DNA of 64,000 nt from NCBI GenBank assembly GCA_963710205.1, contig CAVPZG010000002.1, positions 62,001 through 126,000 on the forward strand, written 5' to 3'. This document shows, piece after piece, positions 7,723 through 15,668 of the stretch. Numbering within the stretch: the stretch's first letter is position 1; the number at the start of each line of letters is the position of its first letter. The translations under genes were made by a program, and so were the position numbers. Origin of the DNA: Pacificimonas sp963710205 (lineage in GTDB: Bacteria; Pseudomonadota; Alphaproteobacteria; Sphingomonadales; Sphingomonadaceae). Below the pieces are notes generated by a model. The model was not told the DNA's origin. It did no database searches and saw nothing but the letters and a program-made list of their open reading frames with translations.

Positions 7723-8577
7723 GTGATCGACATGCGCTTCTACATGCCCGCCCCGGACCTGAGGCCGTTGCTGTCGAGCTACTATGTTCTCGATTTCGAT
7801 GTCGCCGAATTTACCGACATCGTCCAGGCCGAACAGGCCAATATCCGGTTTTCGCTGGGCGGCGACTATATCATCCATGTCGGCAAACCCGGGACGCAGG
7901 CGGGGGAAGCGATGGGCGGCGCGCTGCTGTTCGGCCACCGCAGCAAGCCAATGACCATGCAGGCCTTTGGTCCGGGCAAGGTGTTCGGTGTCGGCGTGCT
8001 GCCGCTGGGCTTTCGCGCGCTCTTTGGCATGCCTGCGGATGAGATCGCCAACCGGGTCGTTCCGCTGGCCGATGTGATGGGTCCGGCCGCGTGGCGCGCG
8101 GAGGACGTGATGCGGGCGCACGGCAATGATGCGATGCTGGTCGAAACGGCCAACGCCCTGTTCCGCAACATGGCGTTTCGGGACATGAGCGGCGCGGCGA
8201 ATTTTCAGGGCCTGGTGTCGGACTGGCTGACCGGTTCCGAGTCGCCCGAGGTCGATGACCTGGTCGCCGCCTGCGATGTCTGCGCCCGGCAGGTCGAGCG
8301 GCTGTGCCATCAGTATCTGGGTGTGCCGCCCAAGCTGCTGGCCCGCAAAAGCCGCACATTGCGCGCCGTTTCCCGCCTGCGCCTCAATCCCGGCATGGAC
8401 TGGATGGATGCGGCGGGGCCGGGATTTTACGACCAGTCGCATTTCATCCGCGAGTTTCGCAGCTTTACCGGCCTGACGCCCAGCGCCTTTGCGAGGCTGA
8501 AGACGCCGATGATGGAACAGAGCGTAAGGTACAGAACCGCACACCGGCTGATTCCGAAACTCAGCCTGTTGAGCTGA
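7723..8577 (+). CDS. AraC-family transcriptional regulator
   Basis: About 285 residues. The C-terminal third is an AraC-type double helix-turn-helix: 'LGVPPKLLARKSRTLRAVSRL' then 'YDQSHFIREFRSFTGLTPSAF', the latter a strong family match. The N-terminal two thirds ('DMRFYMPAPDLRPLLSSYY') look like the sensor part of the group often annotated as AraC with an N-terminal DUF6597-type domain. GTG at 7723 is chosen because a G-rich Shine-Dalgarno-like stretch lies just upstream; ATG at 7732 is equally possible. It stands alone, with the sigma-54 element directly after its stop. The ligand is unknown. Confidence 0.88.
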   Translation: MIDMRFYMPAPDLRPLLSSYYVLDFDVAEFTDIVQAEQANIRFSLGGDYIIHVGKPGTQAGEAMGGALLFGHRSKPMTMQAFGPGKVFGVGVLPLGFRALFGMPADEIANRVVPLADVMGPAAWRAEDVMRAHGNDAMLVETANALFRNMAFRDMSGAANFQGLVSDWLTGSESPEVDDLVAACDVCARQVERLCHQYLGVPPKLLARKSRTLRAVSRLRLNPGMDWMDAAGPGFYDQSHFIREFRSFTGLTPSAFARLKTPMMEQSVRYRTAHRLIPKLSLLS

Positions 8578-8579
8578 CC

Positions 8580-8630
8580 TGTCCCATATTGGGGCAGGCG
8601 GCACGGCATGCGCTGTGCCGGAATGGGACG
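8580..8630 (+). promoter_or_regulatory. Two tandem dyads, likely upstream activator sites for a sigma-54 enhancer-binding protein
   Basis: TGTCCCA-TAT-TGGGGCA at 8580-8596 and TGTGCCG-GAA-TGGGACG at 8614-8630 share the pattern TGTSCCR-N3-TGGGRCR. They are 34 bases apart centre to centre, about three helical turns, and the nearer one is roughly 60 bases upstream of the sigma-54 promoter. Such placement is typical of enhancer-binding protein sites. Which activator binds cannot be told; none is encoded in this window. Confidence 0.6.
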
Positions 8631-8683
8631 CGGGGCCAAGGCGGCACTTACAGAAGTGGCGGAAAACCGCCATTTTCGAAAGC

Positions 8684-8699
8684 TGGCACGGCGGTTGCT
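8684..8699 (+). promoter_or_regulatory. Sigma-54 promoter
   Basis: TGGCACGGCGGTTGCT matches the sigma-54 consensus TGGCAC-N5-TTGCW at every defined position, with the invariant GG and GC elements correctly spaced. The expected start point is about base 8710. No protein-coding start follows closely. The next feature is a strong intrinsic terminator 50-80 bases downstream. Confidence 0.8.
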
Positions 8700-8709
8700 A
8701 CTCATGGTT

Positions 8710-8793
8710 CGTTGCTGGCGGCCACGGCCCCGGACGTCGGCAACCCGAATAGTTTAGCCCGCGAGACCACGGCCCCGGTCTCGCGGGTTTTTC
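8710..8793 (+). ncRNA. Candidate sigma-54-dependent small RNA, about 80-85 nt
   Basis: The predicted transcript runs from the sigma-54 start near 8710 to the T-run at 8788-8792. It has a 5' hairpin closed by GTTGC (8711-8715) and GCAAC (8739-8743), a less structured linker (8744-8757) and the terminator hairpin. The 12-mer CCACGGCCCCGG occurs in both hairpins (8722-8733 and 8767-8778), placing a C-rich sequence in or near each loop. There is no open frame with a ribosome-binding site. C-rich loops are common in small RNAs that pair with Shine-Dalgarno sequences. The alternative is an attenuated 5' leader for the protease gene at 8941. Confidence 0.6.
8758..8793 (+). terminator. Strong rho-independent terminator
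   Basis: A perfect 11-base-pair stem (8758-8768 with 8777-8787), an 8-base loop and a following run of five T. It ends the candidate small RNA and would also stop read-through from the AraC-type gene. Confidence 0.9.
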
Positions 8794-8901
8794 TTTGCTT
8801 TTCGCGCGTGGCGCGGGCGGCGCGCGATCCGGGGAATGGCATGACAGCAAGTGCCTGTTCACATCTGCGACGTAACATTATCTGTACCCCCGTGCGCGCT
8901 G

Positions 8902-8910
8902 TGCTACACT
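8902..8910 (+). promoter_or_regulatory. Possible extended -10 promoter of the S41 protease gene
   Basis: TGCTACACT carries an extended TG and a -10-like TACACT about 30 bases before the ATG at 8941. No good -35 is visible. It would give the protease its own promoter, independent of the terminated sigma-54 transcript. Confidence 0.35.
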
Positions 8911-8940
8911 CGCGCCGACCAGCAGATTTCGAGGTTCGCC

Positions 8941-10272
8941 ATGAAGCACCGCATCCTATACGCCTTCCTGCCGCTCGGCATGGCCGCGCTTGTCCCGACG
9001 CAGACCAGTGTTCATGCGGCGAACGCACCGGACACCTACCGCCAGCTCGACCAGCTGATGGACATTTTCGAACGGGTGCGGTCGGAATATGTCGAGGAAG
9101 TGACCGACGAGCAGCTGCTGGAGGGTGCGATCGACGGCATGTTGCAAAGCCTGGACCCGCACAGTTCCTTCCTTGCCGCGCGCGATTTCGAGTCGATGCG
9201 CACGCAGACGGACGGCGAATATGGCGGGCTGGGCCTGTCCGTGACGATGGAGGACGGCGCCGTGAAGGTCATCGCGCCGACCGACGACACACCGGCCAGC
9301 CGCGCGGGCATCAAGGCGGGCGATTACATCACCCATATCGACGGCGAGCTGATCTACGGCCTCGACCTGAACGAGGCGGTCGACCAGATGCGCGGCCTGC
9401 CGGGCACGCCCATCGGTCTGACCATCGTGCGCGAAGGCGCGGACAAGCCGATCGAACTGACCATCGAACGGGCCATCATCGAGCTGAAGCCGGTGAAATG
9501 GGAAGTCACCGACAATATCGGCGTCATCCGCATCTCCACCTTCAACAAGCAGACCGGCGAGGCGACGCGCGACGCGATCTCCGCGATCAAGAAGGAGGCG
9601 GGCGCGGGCCTGCTCGGCTATGTCGTCGACCTTCGTTCCAATCCCGGCGGCCTCCTCGATCAGGCCATCGAGGTGACGGACGCCTTCATGGGCGATGGCG
9701 GCGAAGTCGTGTCGCAGCGCGGGCGCCAGAAAAGCGACGTGCAGCGCTATTTCGCCCGCACCGACGATCAGACCGGCGGCAAGCCCATCGTGGTGATCGT
9801 CGATTCGGGATCGGCCTCGGCCAGCGAAATCGTCGCGGGCGCGCTGCAGGACCATCGCCGCGCCCTGGTGCTTGGCACGCGCAGTTTCGGCAAGGGCAGC
9901 GTGCAGACGCTGATCCCGCTCGGCACCGACACGGCGCTGCGCCTGACGACGGCGCGCTATTACACGCCGTCCGGCCGCAGCGTGCAGGAGGAAGGCATCG
10001 AGCCCGACCTGGTCGTGCCGCAGCTGTCCGACGAGAATTACAAGGACCGCCGCATCGTGCGCGAAAGCGATCTGCGCCGGTCGCTGCGCAATGAGAGCGT
10101 CGAGGACAAGAGCATCATCGAGGGCGACGACAAGGCCAATCCACGCTTTGAAATGACCGCCGAGGAGCTGAAAAAGCAGGGCATCGAGGATTACCAGCTG
10201 CATCATGCGCTGGAAATTCTGGGACGTCTCGGCAAGCCGCCCGCATCGCAGTCGGCACGGGCCGGGCAATAG
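8941..10272 (+). CDS. ctpA: Carboxy-terminal processing protease, S41 family (CtpA-like)
   Basis: 443 residues: an N-terminal signal-like segment (about 1-25), a PDZ domain (about 100-175), then the S41 protease domain. The catalytic pair is visible as Ser293 in 'DSGSASASEIVAGAL' and Lys318 in 'SFGKGSVQT', 25 residues apart as in characterised CtpA enzymes. It should act in the periplasm, trimming proteins from their C-termini. The ATG at 8941 is chosen because the signal sequence begins there. It is followed after 3 bases by the YibQ-like gene, as in many proteobacteria where ctpA, envC-like and yibQ genes cluster. Confidence 0.93.
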   Translation: MKHRILYAFLPLGMAALVPTQTSVHAANAPDTYRQLDQLMDIFERVRSEYVEEVTDEQLLEGAIDGMLQSLDPHSSFLAARDFESMRTQTDGEYGGLGLSVTMEDGAVKVIAPTDDTPASRAGIKAGDYITHIDGELIYGLDLNEAVDQMRGLPGTPIGLTIVREGADKPIELTIERAIIELKPVKWEVTDNIGVIRISTFNKQTGEATRDAISAIKKEAGAGLLGYVVDLRSNPGGLLDQAIEVTDAFMGDGGEVVSQRGRQKSDVQRYFARTDDQTGGKPIVVIVDSGSASASEIVAGALQDHRRALVLGTRSFGKGSVQTLIPLGTDTALRLTTARYYTPSGRSVQEEGIEPDLVVPQLSDENYKDRRIVRESDLRRSLRNESVEDKSIIEGDDKANPRFEMTAEELKKQGIEDYQLHHALEILGRLGKPPASQSARAGQ

Positions 10273-10275
10273 GGT

Positions 10276-11247
10276 TTGACCACGGGCCGCATCGTCCTGA
10301 CCGCGCTGGGCGGCGCAATCCTGTTCGTCGGGCTGGCGACGCTGTTCGCGCACCTGCTGCGCCCACTCGCGCCCGCCAACGCGGCGCGCGCAGAGTCCGT
10401 GGCTGAGGCGGGGGACGACATGGCCGGTAACGGCGTCGACCCCGAGGCGCGGGAAACCCTGCGCGAGGCCATGACGGTCGGCGGCGGTCCGGAGCCGCTG
10501 ACGGCGGAGGATGACGAGGAACGGACCGCCGGGGCGACCATGCCGCCGCCCGACATGCCATCAGGGCCGGTCATTGCGATCATCATGACGGAACTCGGCC
10601 CCAATGCGGAAGCGGCGCGGCAGGCCATTGAAACGCTGCCGGCGGAAATCACCTTCACCTTCAGTCCCTATGCCGACGCCGCACCCGGTCTGGCGCGGCG
10701 CGCGAAGGCGGACGGGCATGAAGTGTTCGTTTCCGTGCCGATGGAGCCGCAGCGCTATCCGCGCATCAGCCCCGGCGAAAATACGCTGCTCCGCACCTCG
10801 GACGCGGCGGAAAATCTGGAGCGTCTGGACTGGGCGCTGGACAGGTTCGGCGAGCTGGACGGGACGACGGGCATGATGGGCAGCGCCTTCACGCAGGACG
10901 CCGTCGCGCTGAGGCCCATCATGAAGGCGCTGCACATGCGCGGGCTGGCCTATATCGACGCGCGCGCATCGGAGCGGAGCGTCGCGGAACGGACGGCGCG
11001 GGATTCGGGTGTGCCGTCGCGGTCGAATGACCGCTTTGTGGACGAGCCGGCGACGGCGGGCAATATCGGCCGCAATCTCGATGCGCTGATCTCAACGGCG
11101 AAGCGGCGCGGCTATGCGATCGGCTATGCCCGGCCCATGCCCGCGACAATCGAGGCGCTCGCCGCCTTCGAAGCGAAGGCGCAGGCGGCGGGGATTACCC
11201 TTGTCGGAGCGGCGCGGCTGGCACGAGGGCTGCCCGACGACGTTTGA
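10276..11247 (+). CDS. Divergent polysaccharide deacetylase family protein (YibQ-like)
   Basis: 323 residues from a TTG start three bases after the protease stop. One N-terminal membrane segment (about 7-27) is followed by an acidic, proline-rich linker and then a YibQ/DUF610 domain: 'PVIAIIMTELGPNAEAARQAI', 'ITFTFSPYAD', 'GHEVFVSVPMEP', 'GMMGSAF'. These match the divergent deacetylase fold with an NodB-like barrel. The metal-binding aspartate of true deacetylases is replaced here ('IMTELG' where family members often read 'DDxG'), so enzymatic activity is doubtful. A role in envelope or peptidoglycan maintenance together with the protease is inferred. Confidence 0.82.
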   Translation: MTTGRIVLTALGGAILFVGLATLFAHLLRPLAPANAARAESVAEAGDDMAGNGVDPEARETLREAMTVGGGPEPLTAEDDEERTAGATMPPPDMPSGPVIAIIMTELGPNAEAARQAIETLPAEITFTFSPYADAAPGLARRAKADGHEVFVSVPMEPQRYPRISPGENTLLRTSDAAENLERLDWALDRFGELDGTTGMMGSAFTQDAVALRPIMKALHMRGLAYIDARASERSVAERTARDSGVPSRSNDRFVDEPATAGNIGRNLDALISTAKRRGYAIGYARPMPATIEALAAFEAKAQAAGITLVGAARLARGLPDDV

Positions 11248-11256
11248 CCCTCTGGT

Positions 11257-12150
11257 TCAGCGAACCCTGGCCCGCTCGTAGCTGCCGAGAACGCGAACCC
11301 ATTTGGTGAAATGATCAAGTTCGTCAAGGGCCCTGTCAACGGGCTCGTCCCCGACGCGGCCCTCGATATCGACATAGAATTCGGCGGCCTGAAACTGGCC
11401 GCCGCGCATGTAGCTTTCGAGCTTCGTCAGGTTGACACCGTTGGTGGCGAAGCCGCCGAGCGCCTTGAAAAGCGCGGCGGGAACGGAGCGGACCTCGAAC
11501 ATCAGCGTGGTCATCACGCTGGCGTCCGCCGGCGGTGACAGCGGCGTTCTGGAGAGGGCCACGAAACGCGTGGTGTTGTGCGCCTCGTCCTCGATGCCGA
11601 TCTCGACGGCGTCGAGGCCATAAAGCTCTCCCGCCAGCTGCGAGGCGATGGCGGCGACATGCGGTTCCCCGCGCGCGGCGACCAGCGCCGCGGAAGCCGC
11701 CGTGTCCACCTGTGGTTTCTGCGCGATCTTCCACTCCGCGAGCCGTTTGCGGCACTGGCCGAGCGCCTGCGGATGGCTGTGCGCCTCGGTGATCGCCTCC
11801 CGCCTCGTACCCGGCAGCGCCAGCAGACAGTGGCGCACGCGCACGAAATGCTCATGCGTGATGTGGAGACCGCTTTCGGGCAGCAGGAAATGAATGTCGG
11901 CGACACGGCCATGCAGGCTGTTCTCGATGGGAATGACCGCGGTTCCGGCACGCCCGTCCCTGACGGCGTCGAGCGCGGCGGTGAAGTTGAAACAGGGCAG
12001 CGGCGCGCGGTCCGGGAACAGTTCGCGGACCGCCTGGTGCGAATAGGCACCCGGCGCCCCCTGAAACGCGACGGCCATGTCAGGACGTTGCGCGGCGGTG
12101 CGCTCCATGTCGTCAACGAGCGCGGCGGCCCGGGCGGGATAGCTTTCCAT
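11257..12150 (-). CDS. pheA: Prephenate dehydratase
   Basis: 297 residues. The catalytic domain carries 'AFQGAPGAYSHQA', 'IPIENSLHGRV' and the catalytic 'NTTRF' motif (residues 192-196). A C-terminal ACT domain follows (about 213-290) with 'GVNLTKLESYM', the phenylalanine-binding region. It converts prephenate to phenylpyruvate and should be feedback-inhibited by phenylalanine. There is no chorismate mutase domain, so that step is elsewhere. It is divergent from the cytochrome gene and converges on the YibQ-like gene with only 9 bases between the stops. Confidence 0.95.
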   Translation of the reverse strand: MESYPARAAALVDDMERTAAQRPDMAVAFQGAPGAYSHQAVRELFPDRAPLPCFNFTAALDAVRDGRAGTAVIPIENSLHGRVADIHFLLPESGLHITHEHFVRVRHCLLALPGTRREAITEAHSHPQALGQCRKRLAEWKIAQKPQVDTAASAALVAARGEPHVAAIASQLAGELYGLDAVEIGIEDEAHNTTRFVALSRTPLSPPADASVMTTLMFEVRSVPAALFKALGGFATNGVNLTKLESYMRGGQFQAAEFYVDIEGRVGDEPVDRALDELDHFTKWVRVLGSYERARVR

Positions 12151-12284
12151 GCCGCCGCCTACAGCGCCATCGGGTGCGCGGCGTCAAGTCACGGGATGCG
12201 CAGGGGCGCTTGGCAAAAACGGGGCCGGTGTCTATGTGGCAGGCAAATCGAAATATGCGCCCCCGGCGGCGAAAGGACTTCCAA

Positions 12285-12992
12285 GTGGACAGTTACGAGT
12301 GGAACAAGATTTTTGGCTGGCTGCTGGCCGCGGCGATCGCCGTCCTGGGACTGGGCATCCTGTCGGGCTTCGCCTTCCATGACACCAGCGAGGGCGCGAA
12401 CAGCTACCTGCCCTGCGGTGAAGCGGGCTGCGTAACGGAAAGCGCGAGCGCCGCCGAAGACGCGGCCGACCCAATGATGGAACTCGCCATGGCGATGCCG
12501 CAAGCGGACGCCGCCAAGGGCGCGAACGTGTTCAAGAAATGCGCGACCTGTCATACGATCGAGCAGGGCGGCCCCAACAAGCAGGGCCCCAATCTTTATG
12601 GCGTCATGGGCCGTGACATCGGCAGCCATGCAGGCTTCAGCTATTCCTCGGCCCTTGCGGAGGCTCCGGGTGCCTGGAGCTGGGAGATGATGAACGCATA
12701 TATCGCCAATCCGCGCGGCGCCATTCCCGGCAACGTGATGGCATTTGCGGGCATTTCGAAGGCTGCGGATCGCGCTGACCTGTTCGCCTATCTGAACAGC
12801 ATGGGGTCCAACCTGCCGCTGCCGCCGGTGCCCGAAGTCGCGGAAGCCGACCCCGCTGGAACCGGCCCGGACGAAGCCAAGGCCGACGACACGGTCGAGG
12901 CCGAAGTCGCCGACGCAGAAGCGGTTCCGAACAGCAATATCGGCGGCCCCGCCGCGCCCAATCAGGATGCGGACGAAGATCCGGCGAATTAG
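12285..12992 (+). CDS. Membrane-anchored class I cytochrome c
   Basis: 235 residues from a GTG start with AAGGAC just upstream. An uncleaved N-terminal membrane anchor (about 8-31) leads to a periplasmic cytochrome c domain: haem site Cys86-Cys89-His90 in 'CATCH' and the probable axial Met152 in 'PGNVMAFAGI'. The C-terminal 45 residues are acidic and alanine-rich. It resembles CycM-type cytochromes that carry electrons between the bc1 complex and oxidases. Two extra cysteines at 44 and 49 ('LPCGEAGCV') lie between anchor and domain and may form a disulfide. A terminator follows. Confidence 0.9.
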   Translation: MDSYEWNKIFGWLLAAAIAVLGLGILSGFAFHDTSEGANSYLPCGEAGCVTESASAAEDAADPMMELAMAMPQADAAKGANVFKKCATCHTIEQGGPNKQGPNLYGVMGRDIGSHAGFSYSSALAEAPGAWSWEMMNAYIANPRGAIPGNVMAFAGISKAADRADLFAYLNSMGSNLPLPPVPEVAEADPAGTGPDEAKADDTVEAEVADAEAVPNSNIGGPAAPNQDADEDPAN

Positions 12993-13014
12993 GCGGTCAC
13001 GCGATAAGTCTCGA

Positions 13015-13057
13015 GAAGGGTCTTCATCCTGTTCGGATGGAGGCCCTTCTTCTTTTT
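13015..13057. terminator. Terminator between the cytochrome c and LOG-family genes
   Basis: A long imperfect stem (13015-13029 pairing with 13035-13049) with a 5-base loop TGTTC and a T-rich tail on the plus strand (13050-13058). It lies between convergent stops at 12992 and 13058 and can serve the cytochrome transcript. On the minus strand no U-run is formed. Confidence 0.75.
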
Positions 13058-13924
13058 CTAGACCTCCGCCCCATCCTCGATGCCGTAGAAGTCGGCGACA
13101 TATTTCCAGCCTTCCTCGGCCGTTTCGACCATGTGGAACAGGTCGAGGTCGGAATGCGAGATCGTGCCTTCGTCGGCCAGCGCCTCGAAATCGACGATGC
13201 GGTTCCAGAAGTCCTTGCCGTAGAGAAGGACGGGCATGCGCTTGATCTTGCCGGTCTGGATAAGGGTCAGGGTTTCAAAGAGTTCGTCGAGCGTTCCGTA
13301 GCCTCCCGGAAAGGCCGCGACCGCGCGGGCACGGATCAGGAAGTGCATCTTGCGGATGGCGAAATAGTGGAAAAGGAAGCTGAGTTCTGGCGTGACATAC
13401 TGGTTCGGGGCCTGCTCGAACGGCAGGACGATGTTGAGTGCGACGGACTCCTTGCCGACGTCATGCGCGCCGCGATTGGCCGCCTCCATGATCGAGGGGC
13501 CGCCGCCCGAAACGACAACGAAATTGCGCTTGCCATCTTCCGTCTGCGGCAGCGAGGACACGAGGCGCGCCAGGCGGCGGGCTTCCTCGTAATAATTCGC
13601 CTTCTCCCCCAGCTTTTCGGCCCTGCGCCTGTCTTCGGGCGTTTTCGCGCCGGCAATCATCGCCTCGACGGCGGCGGGCTCCGGAATGCGCGCGCTGCCA
13701 TAGATGACGAAGGTGGATTCGACGCCATGCTCCTCCTGCAGCAGGTCGGCCTTCAGGAGTTCCAGCTGCAAGCGCACGGGGCGCAGCTCCTCGCGGGTCA
13801 GGAAGTCGTCGTCCTGAAAGGCAAGCGCATAGGCGGGATGGTCGGTCGGACCATGACCGGCGCGCTGGGCGTCCTCCCGGCTCGTCGGAAAAATGCGTTC
13901 GGGCAAATGGTCGCGCGTACTCAT
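13058..13924 (-). CDS. LOG-family protein (TIGR00730-type nucleoside 5'-monophosphate phosphoribohydrolase)
   Basis: 288 residues. The two LOG signature motifs are present: 'SGGGPSIMEAANRGA' and 'FPGGYGTLDELFETLTL'. Family members cleave the N-glycosidic bond of nucleotide 5'-monophosphates (cytokinin activation in plants, nucleotide salvage or stress roles in bacteria). The approximately 100-residue N-terminal extension before the Rossmann fold is typical of the longer proteobacterial subgroup. ATG at 13924 is chosen since the frame upstream has no similarity. The physiological substrate is not known. Confidence 0.85.
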   Translation of the reverse strand: MSTRDHLPERIFPTSREDAQRAGHGPTDHPAYALAFQDDDFLTREELRPVRLQLELLKADLLQEEHGVESTFVIYGSARIPEPAAVEAMIAGAKTPEDRRRAEKLGEKANYYEEARRLARLVSSLPQTEDGKRNFVVVSGGGPSIMEAANRGAHDVGKESVALNIVLPFEQAPNQYVTPELSFLFHYFAIRKMHFLIRARAVAAFPGGYGTLDELFETLTLIQTGKIKRMPVLLYGKDFWNRIVDFEALADEGTISHSDLDLFHMVETAEEGWKYVADFYGIEDGAEV

Positions 13925-14030
13925 GAATTGGCTTTCTAATCTGTTTTTGTGACCGGCGGGCGTCGTCAGACGCGCCGGGCCGAACGGGCAAGGCTGCGCG
14001 TTCTGCGCGGTTTCCGCAAGAGCCGGCGCC

Positions 14031-14690
14031 TTACCTGCAATACGGCCCGCGCCCCATATCCAAATGGATATGATCCTGGTGATAACGGTCGCCGTCGGGG
14101 CCGATGACAATCTGGAAGGCGTCGCATCCCGCCTGGTGGACATCCTTCAGAAACGCAGTGGTCGCGCCGCCCGCGCGCCAGCCTGTCTCCACGCTGATCT
14201 TCGTGCCGTCGGCAAGTTCGAAGGCGGCGATGTCGATGGCATTGGCAAAGGCGTGCTGCGAAAGTTTCGCGCCGGGGCGGCTGTTGGTGGACCGGCAGCT
14301 GTAGGTGCCATAGCTGGCGATGCGCACGACCTGCTGGCCGAAATGCCGCCGCGCCGCCGGCTGCAGGCCGTCATTGATCCAGCCATGCAGCGCGGCGGCC
14401 ACCGGGCAGGACATGGCCGTGATGCCGCTGATCGGCACGCCGATGTCGAGCAACTGAATTCCATTGTCGAAGCCGCAGCCCTCGGCGGTTCGCCTCGATT
14501 CGAGCGGGCGATAGCGGAGACCCGGCAGACGGTCGAGCACCGCATGGCACATCGCCGCACTTTCGGATGCGGCCGGCAGTGACGCTGGCGGTCCCGGCGC
14601 GGGCGACGCCGTCGGCGCACGGCTGACCGGCGGGCTGGACGTGCAGCTGGCAAGGACGGCGAACATCGCGGCGATCAGGGGGAAGCGCAT
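14031..14690 (-). CDS. Extensin-like family lipoprotein
   Basis: 219 residues with a lipoprotein signal ('LASC', Cys16) and a proline/alanine-rich linker. The rest is an extensin-like C-terminal domain: 'SCRSTNSRPGAKLSQHAFANAIDIAAFEL' region (His and Asp of the 'SQHAFANAID' motif) and 'YHQDHIHLDM' near the end. The conserved His/Asp/His pattern resembles D-Ala-D-Ala carboxypeptidase-type zinc sites, so a cell-wall amidase or peptidase role is possible but unproven for this family. It stands alone, divergent from the ferric-reductase-like gene. Confidence 0.85.
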   Translation of the reverse strand: MRFPLIAAMFAVLASCTSSPPVSRAPTASPAPGPPASLPAASESAAMCHAVLDRLPGLRYRPLESRRTAEGCGFDNGIQLLDIGVPISGITAMSCPVAAALHGWINDGLQPAARRHFGQQVVRIASYGTYSCRSTNSRPGAKLSQHAFANAIDIAAFELADGTKISVETGWRAGGATTAFLKDVHQAGCDAFQIVIGPDGDRYHQDHIHLDMGRGPYCR

Positions 14691-14730
14691 CGGTCCCCGT
14701 TAGCGGCCGCGGGAATCGGCGTCACCCCAC

Positions 14731-14768
14731 TTGAACCATGCACGTCTTTTTGATAATCGTTCGCAATA
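14731..14768 (+). promoter_or_regulatory. Promoter overlapped by a Fur-like box, giving a nearly leaderless mRNA
   Basis: A -35 TTGAAC (14731-14736) and a -10 GATAAT (14752-14757) precede the ATG at 14769. The -10 lies inside TTGATAATCGTTCGCAATA (14750-14768), which resembles Fur boxes of the GATAAT-N-ATTCGCAT type. The likely transcription start is only a few bases before the ATG, and no Shine-Dalgarno is present. Iron-dependent repression by Fur is the natural reading. Confidence 0.55.
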
Positions 14769-15347
14769 ATGAGGTCCGTTCTCAATCACCGTCTGTTTTT
14801 CTGGCTGCTGCTGGCGGTTCCCGCCATTCCCATGCTGCTGTCCGATGCGCTGGCGATGGACAAGATCCACCCCACGGGCGAGATGTCGGCGCGGCTGCTG
14901 ATCCTTGCCCTTGCCATCACGCCGCTGATGCTGCTGACGAAGCGCGCGCGCTGGGTGCGATGGTTGCAGGCCCGGCGGCGTTACATCGGCGTGGCGGCAT
15001 TCGGTTATGCCGCGCTGCATCTCTATTATTATGCGATCGACATGGAGACGCTGGACGCGATTCTGGACGAGGCGCCCATCTTCTCGATCTGGACGGGCTG
15101 GCTGGCGTTTTTCGCCATGCTGGCAATGGCGCTGACCTCGAACGATGCCGCCATGCGCTGGCTGAAGGCGGGCTGGAAGCGGTTGCAGCGCCTTGCCTAT
15201 CCCGCCGCGCTGCTGACGCTCGTGCACTGGATCGCTGTCCATGACGGGTTCACCTCCGCCCTGTTACATGCTGCGCCACTCGCCGCGCTCGAACTTTATC
15301 GCCTGTTTCACGATTACAATCGAAGGAAGACATATATCCATGCGTAA
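14769..15347 (+). CDS. Ferric reductase-like transmembrane protein (MsrQ/YedZ-like)
   Basis: 192 residues with five or six membrane segments. Conserved histidines lie within them: 'AALHLYYYAIDME' (about residue 77) and 'LTLVHWIAVHDG' (about residues 151 and 156), positions that bind haem b in the ferric-reductase/MsrQ family. No MsrP partner gene is adjacent. Instead it overlaps a PepSY-domain gene by 8 bases. A haem-b electron carrier across the inner membrane, possibly reducing iron, is the likely role, fitting the Fur-like box at its promoter. Confidence 0.82.
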   Translation: MRSVLNHRLFFWLLLAVPAIPMLLSDALAMDKIHPTGEMSARLLILALAITPLMLLTKRARWVRWLQARRRYIGVAAFGYAALHLYYYAIDMETLDAILDEAPIFSIWTGWLAFFAMLAMALTSNDAAMRWLKAGWKRLQRLAYPAALLTLVHWIAVHDGFTSALLHAAPLAALELYRLFHDYNRRKTYIHA

Positions 15348-15636
15348 CCTGATCATTGCCGCCGCCATCGCCGCCGCCGCCGCCGCCACGCCCGCCCTTG
15401 CCACCGGCAAGGTGAAATGCGACGTCGCCGAGGCCGACATGCAGCCGCGCGCGGCGCTGGAGGCCAAGCTGGTTTCCGAAGGCTGGACAATCCGGAAGTC
15501 GAAGCCCGATGGCGGCTGTTACGAGGTTTATGGCACGCTGCCGACGGGTGAGAAGGTCGAGGCCTATTTCGACCCGGCGACCTTCGAGAAGCTGTACGTC
15601 GCGCAGCGCGGGAAAGTCCTGTTCGAGAAGAAATAG
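15340..15636 (+). CDS. Small periplasmic PepSY-like domain protein
   Basis: 98 residues: an alanine-rich signal peptide ending around 'ALATG' and one PepSY-like unit ('ALEAKLVSEGWTIRKSK', 'CYEVYGTLPTGEKVEAYFDP'). Two cysteines (about 27 and 59) could form a disulfide. The ATG overlaps the end of the ferric-reductase-like gene (ATGCGTAA), so the pair is probably translated together. Similar pairs of a ferric-reductase-like membrane protein and a PepSY protein are a recurring arrangement, with the PepSY protein thought to modulate its partner. Confidence 0.78.
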   Translation: MRNLIIAAAIAAAAAATPALATGKVKCDVAEADMQPRAALEAKLVSEGWTIRKSKPDGGCYEVYGTLPTGEKVEAYFDPATFEKLYVAQRGKVLFEKK

Positions 15637-15668
15637 CACAATATTCGGACGCGCCCTGAAATGGCCGT

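Noticed and set aside
8304..10094. 596-codon frame overlapping the AraC-type and CtpA genes
   Set aside because: It lies in a shifted frame of two clearly recognisable genes and reads as arginine/alanine-rich shadow text.
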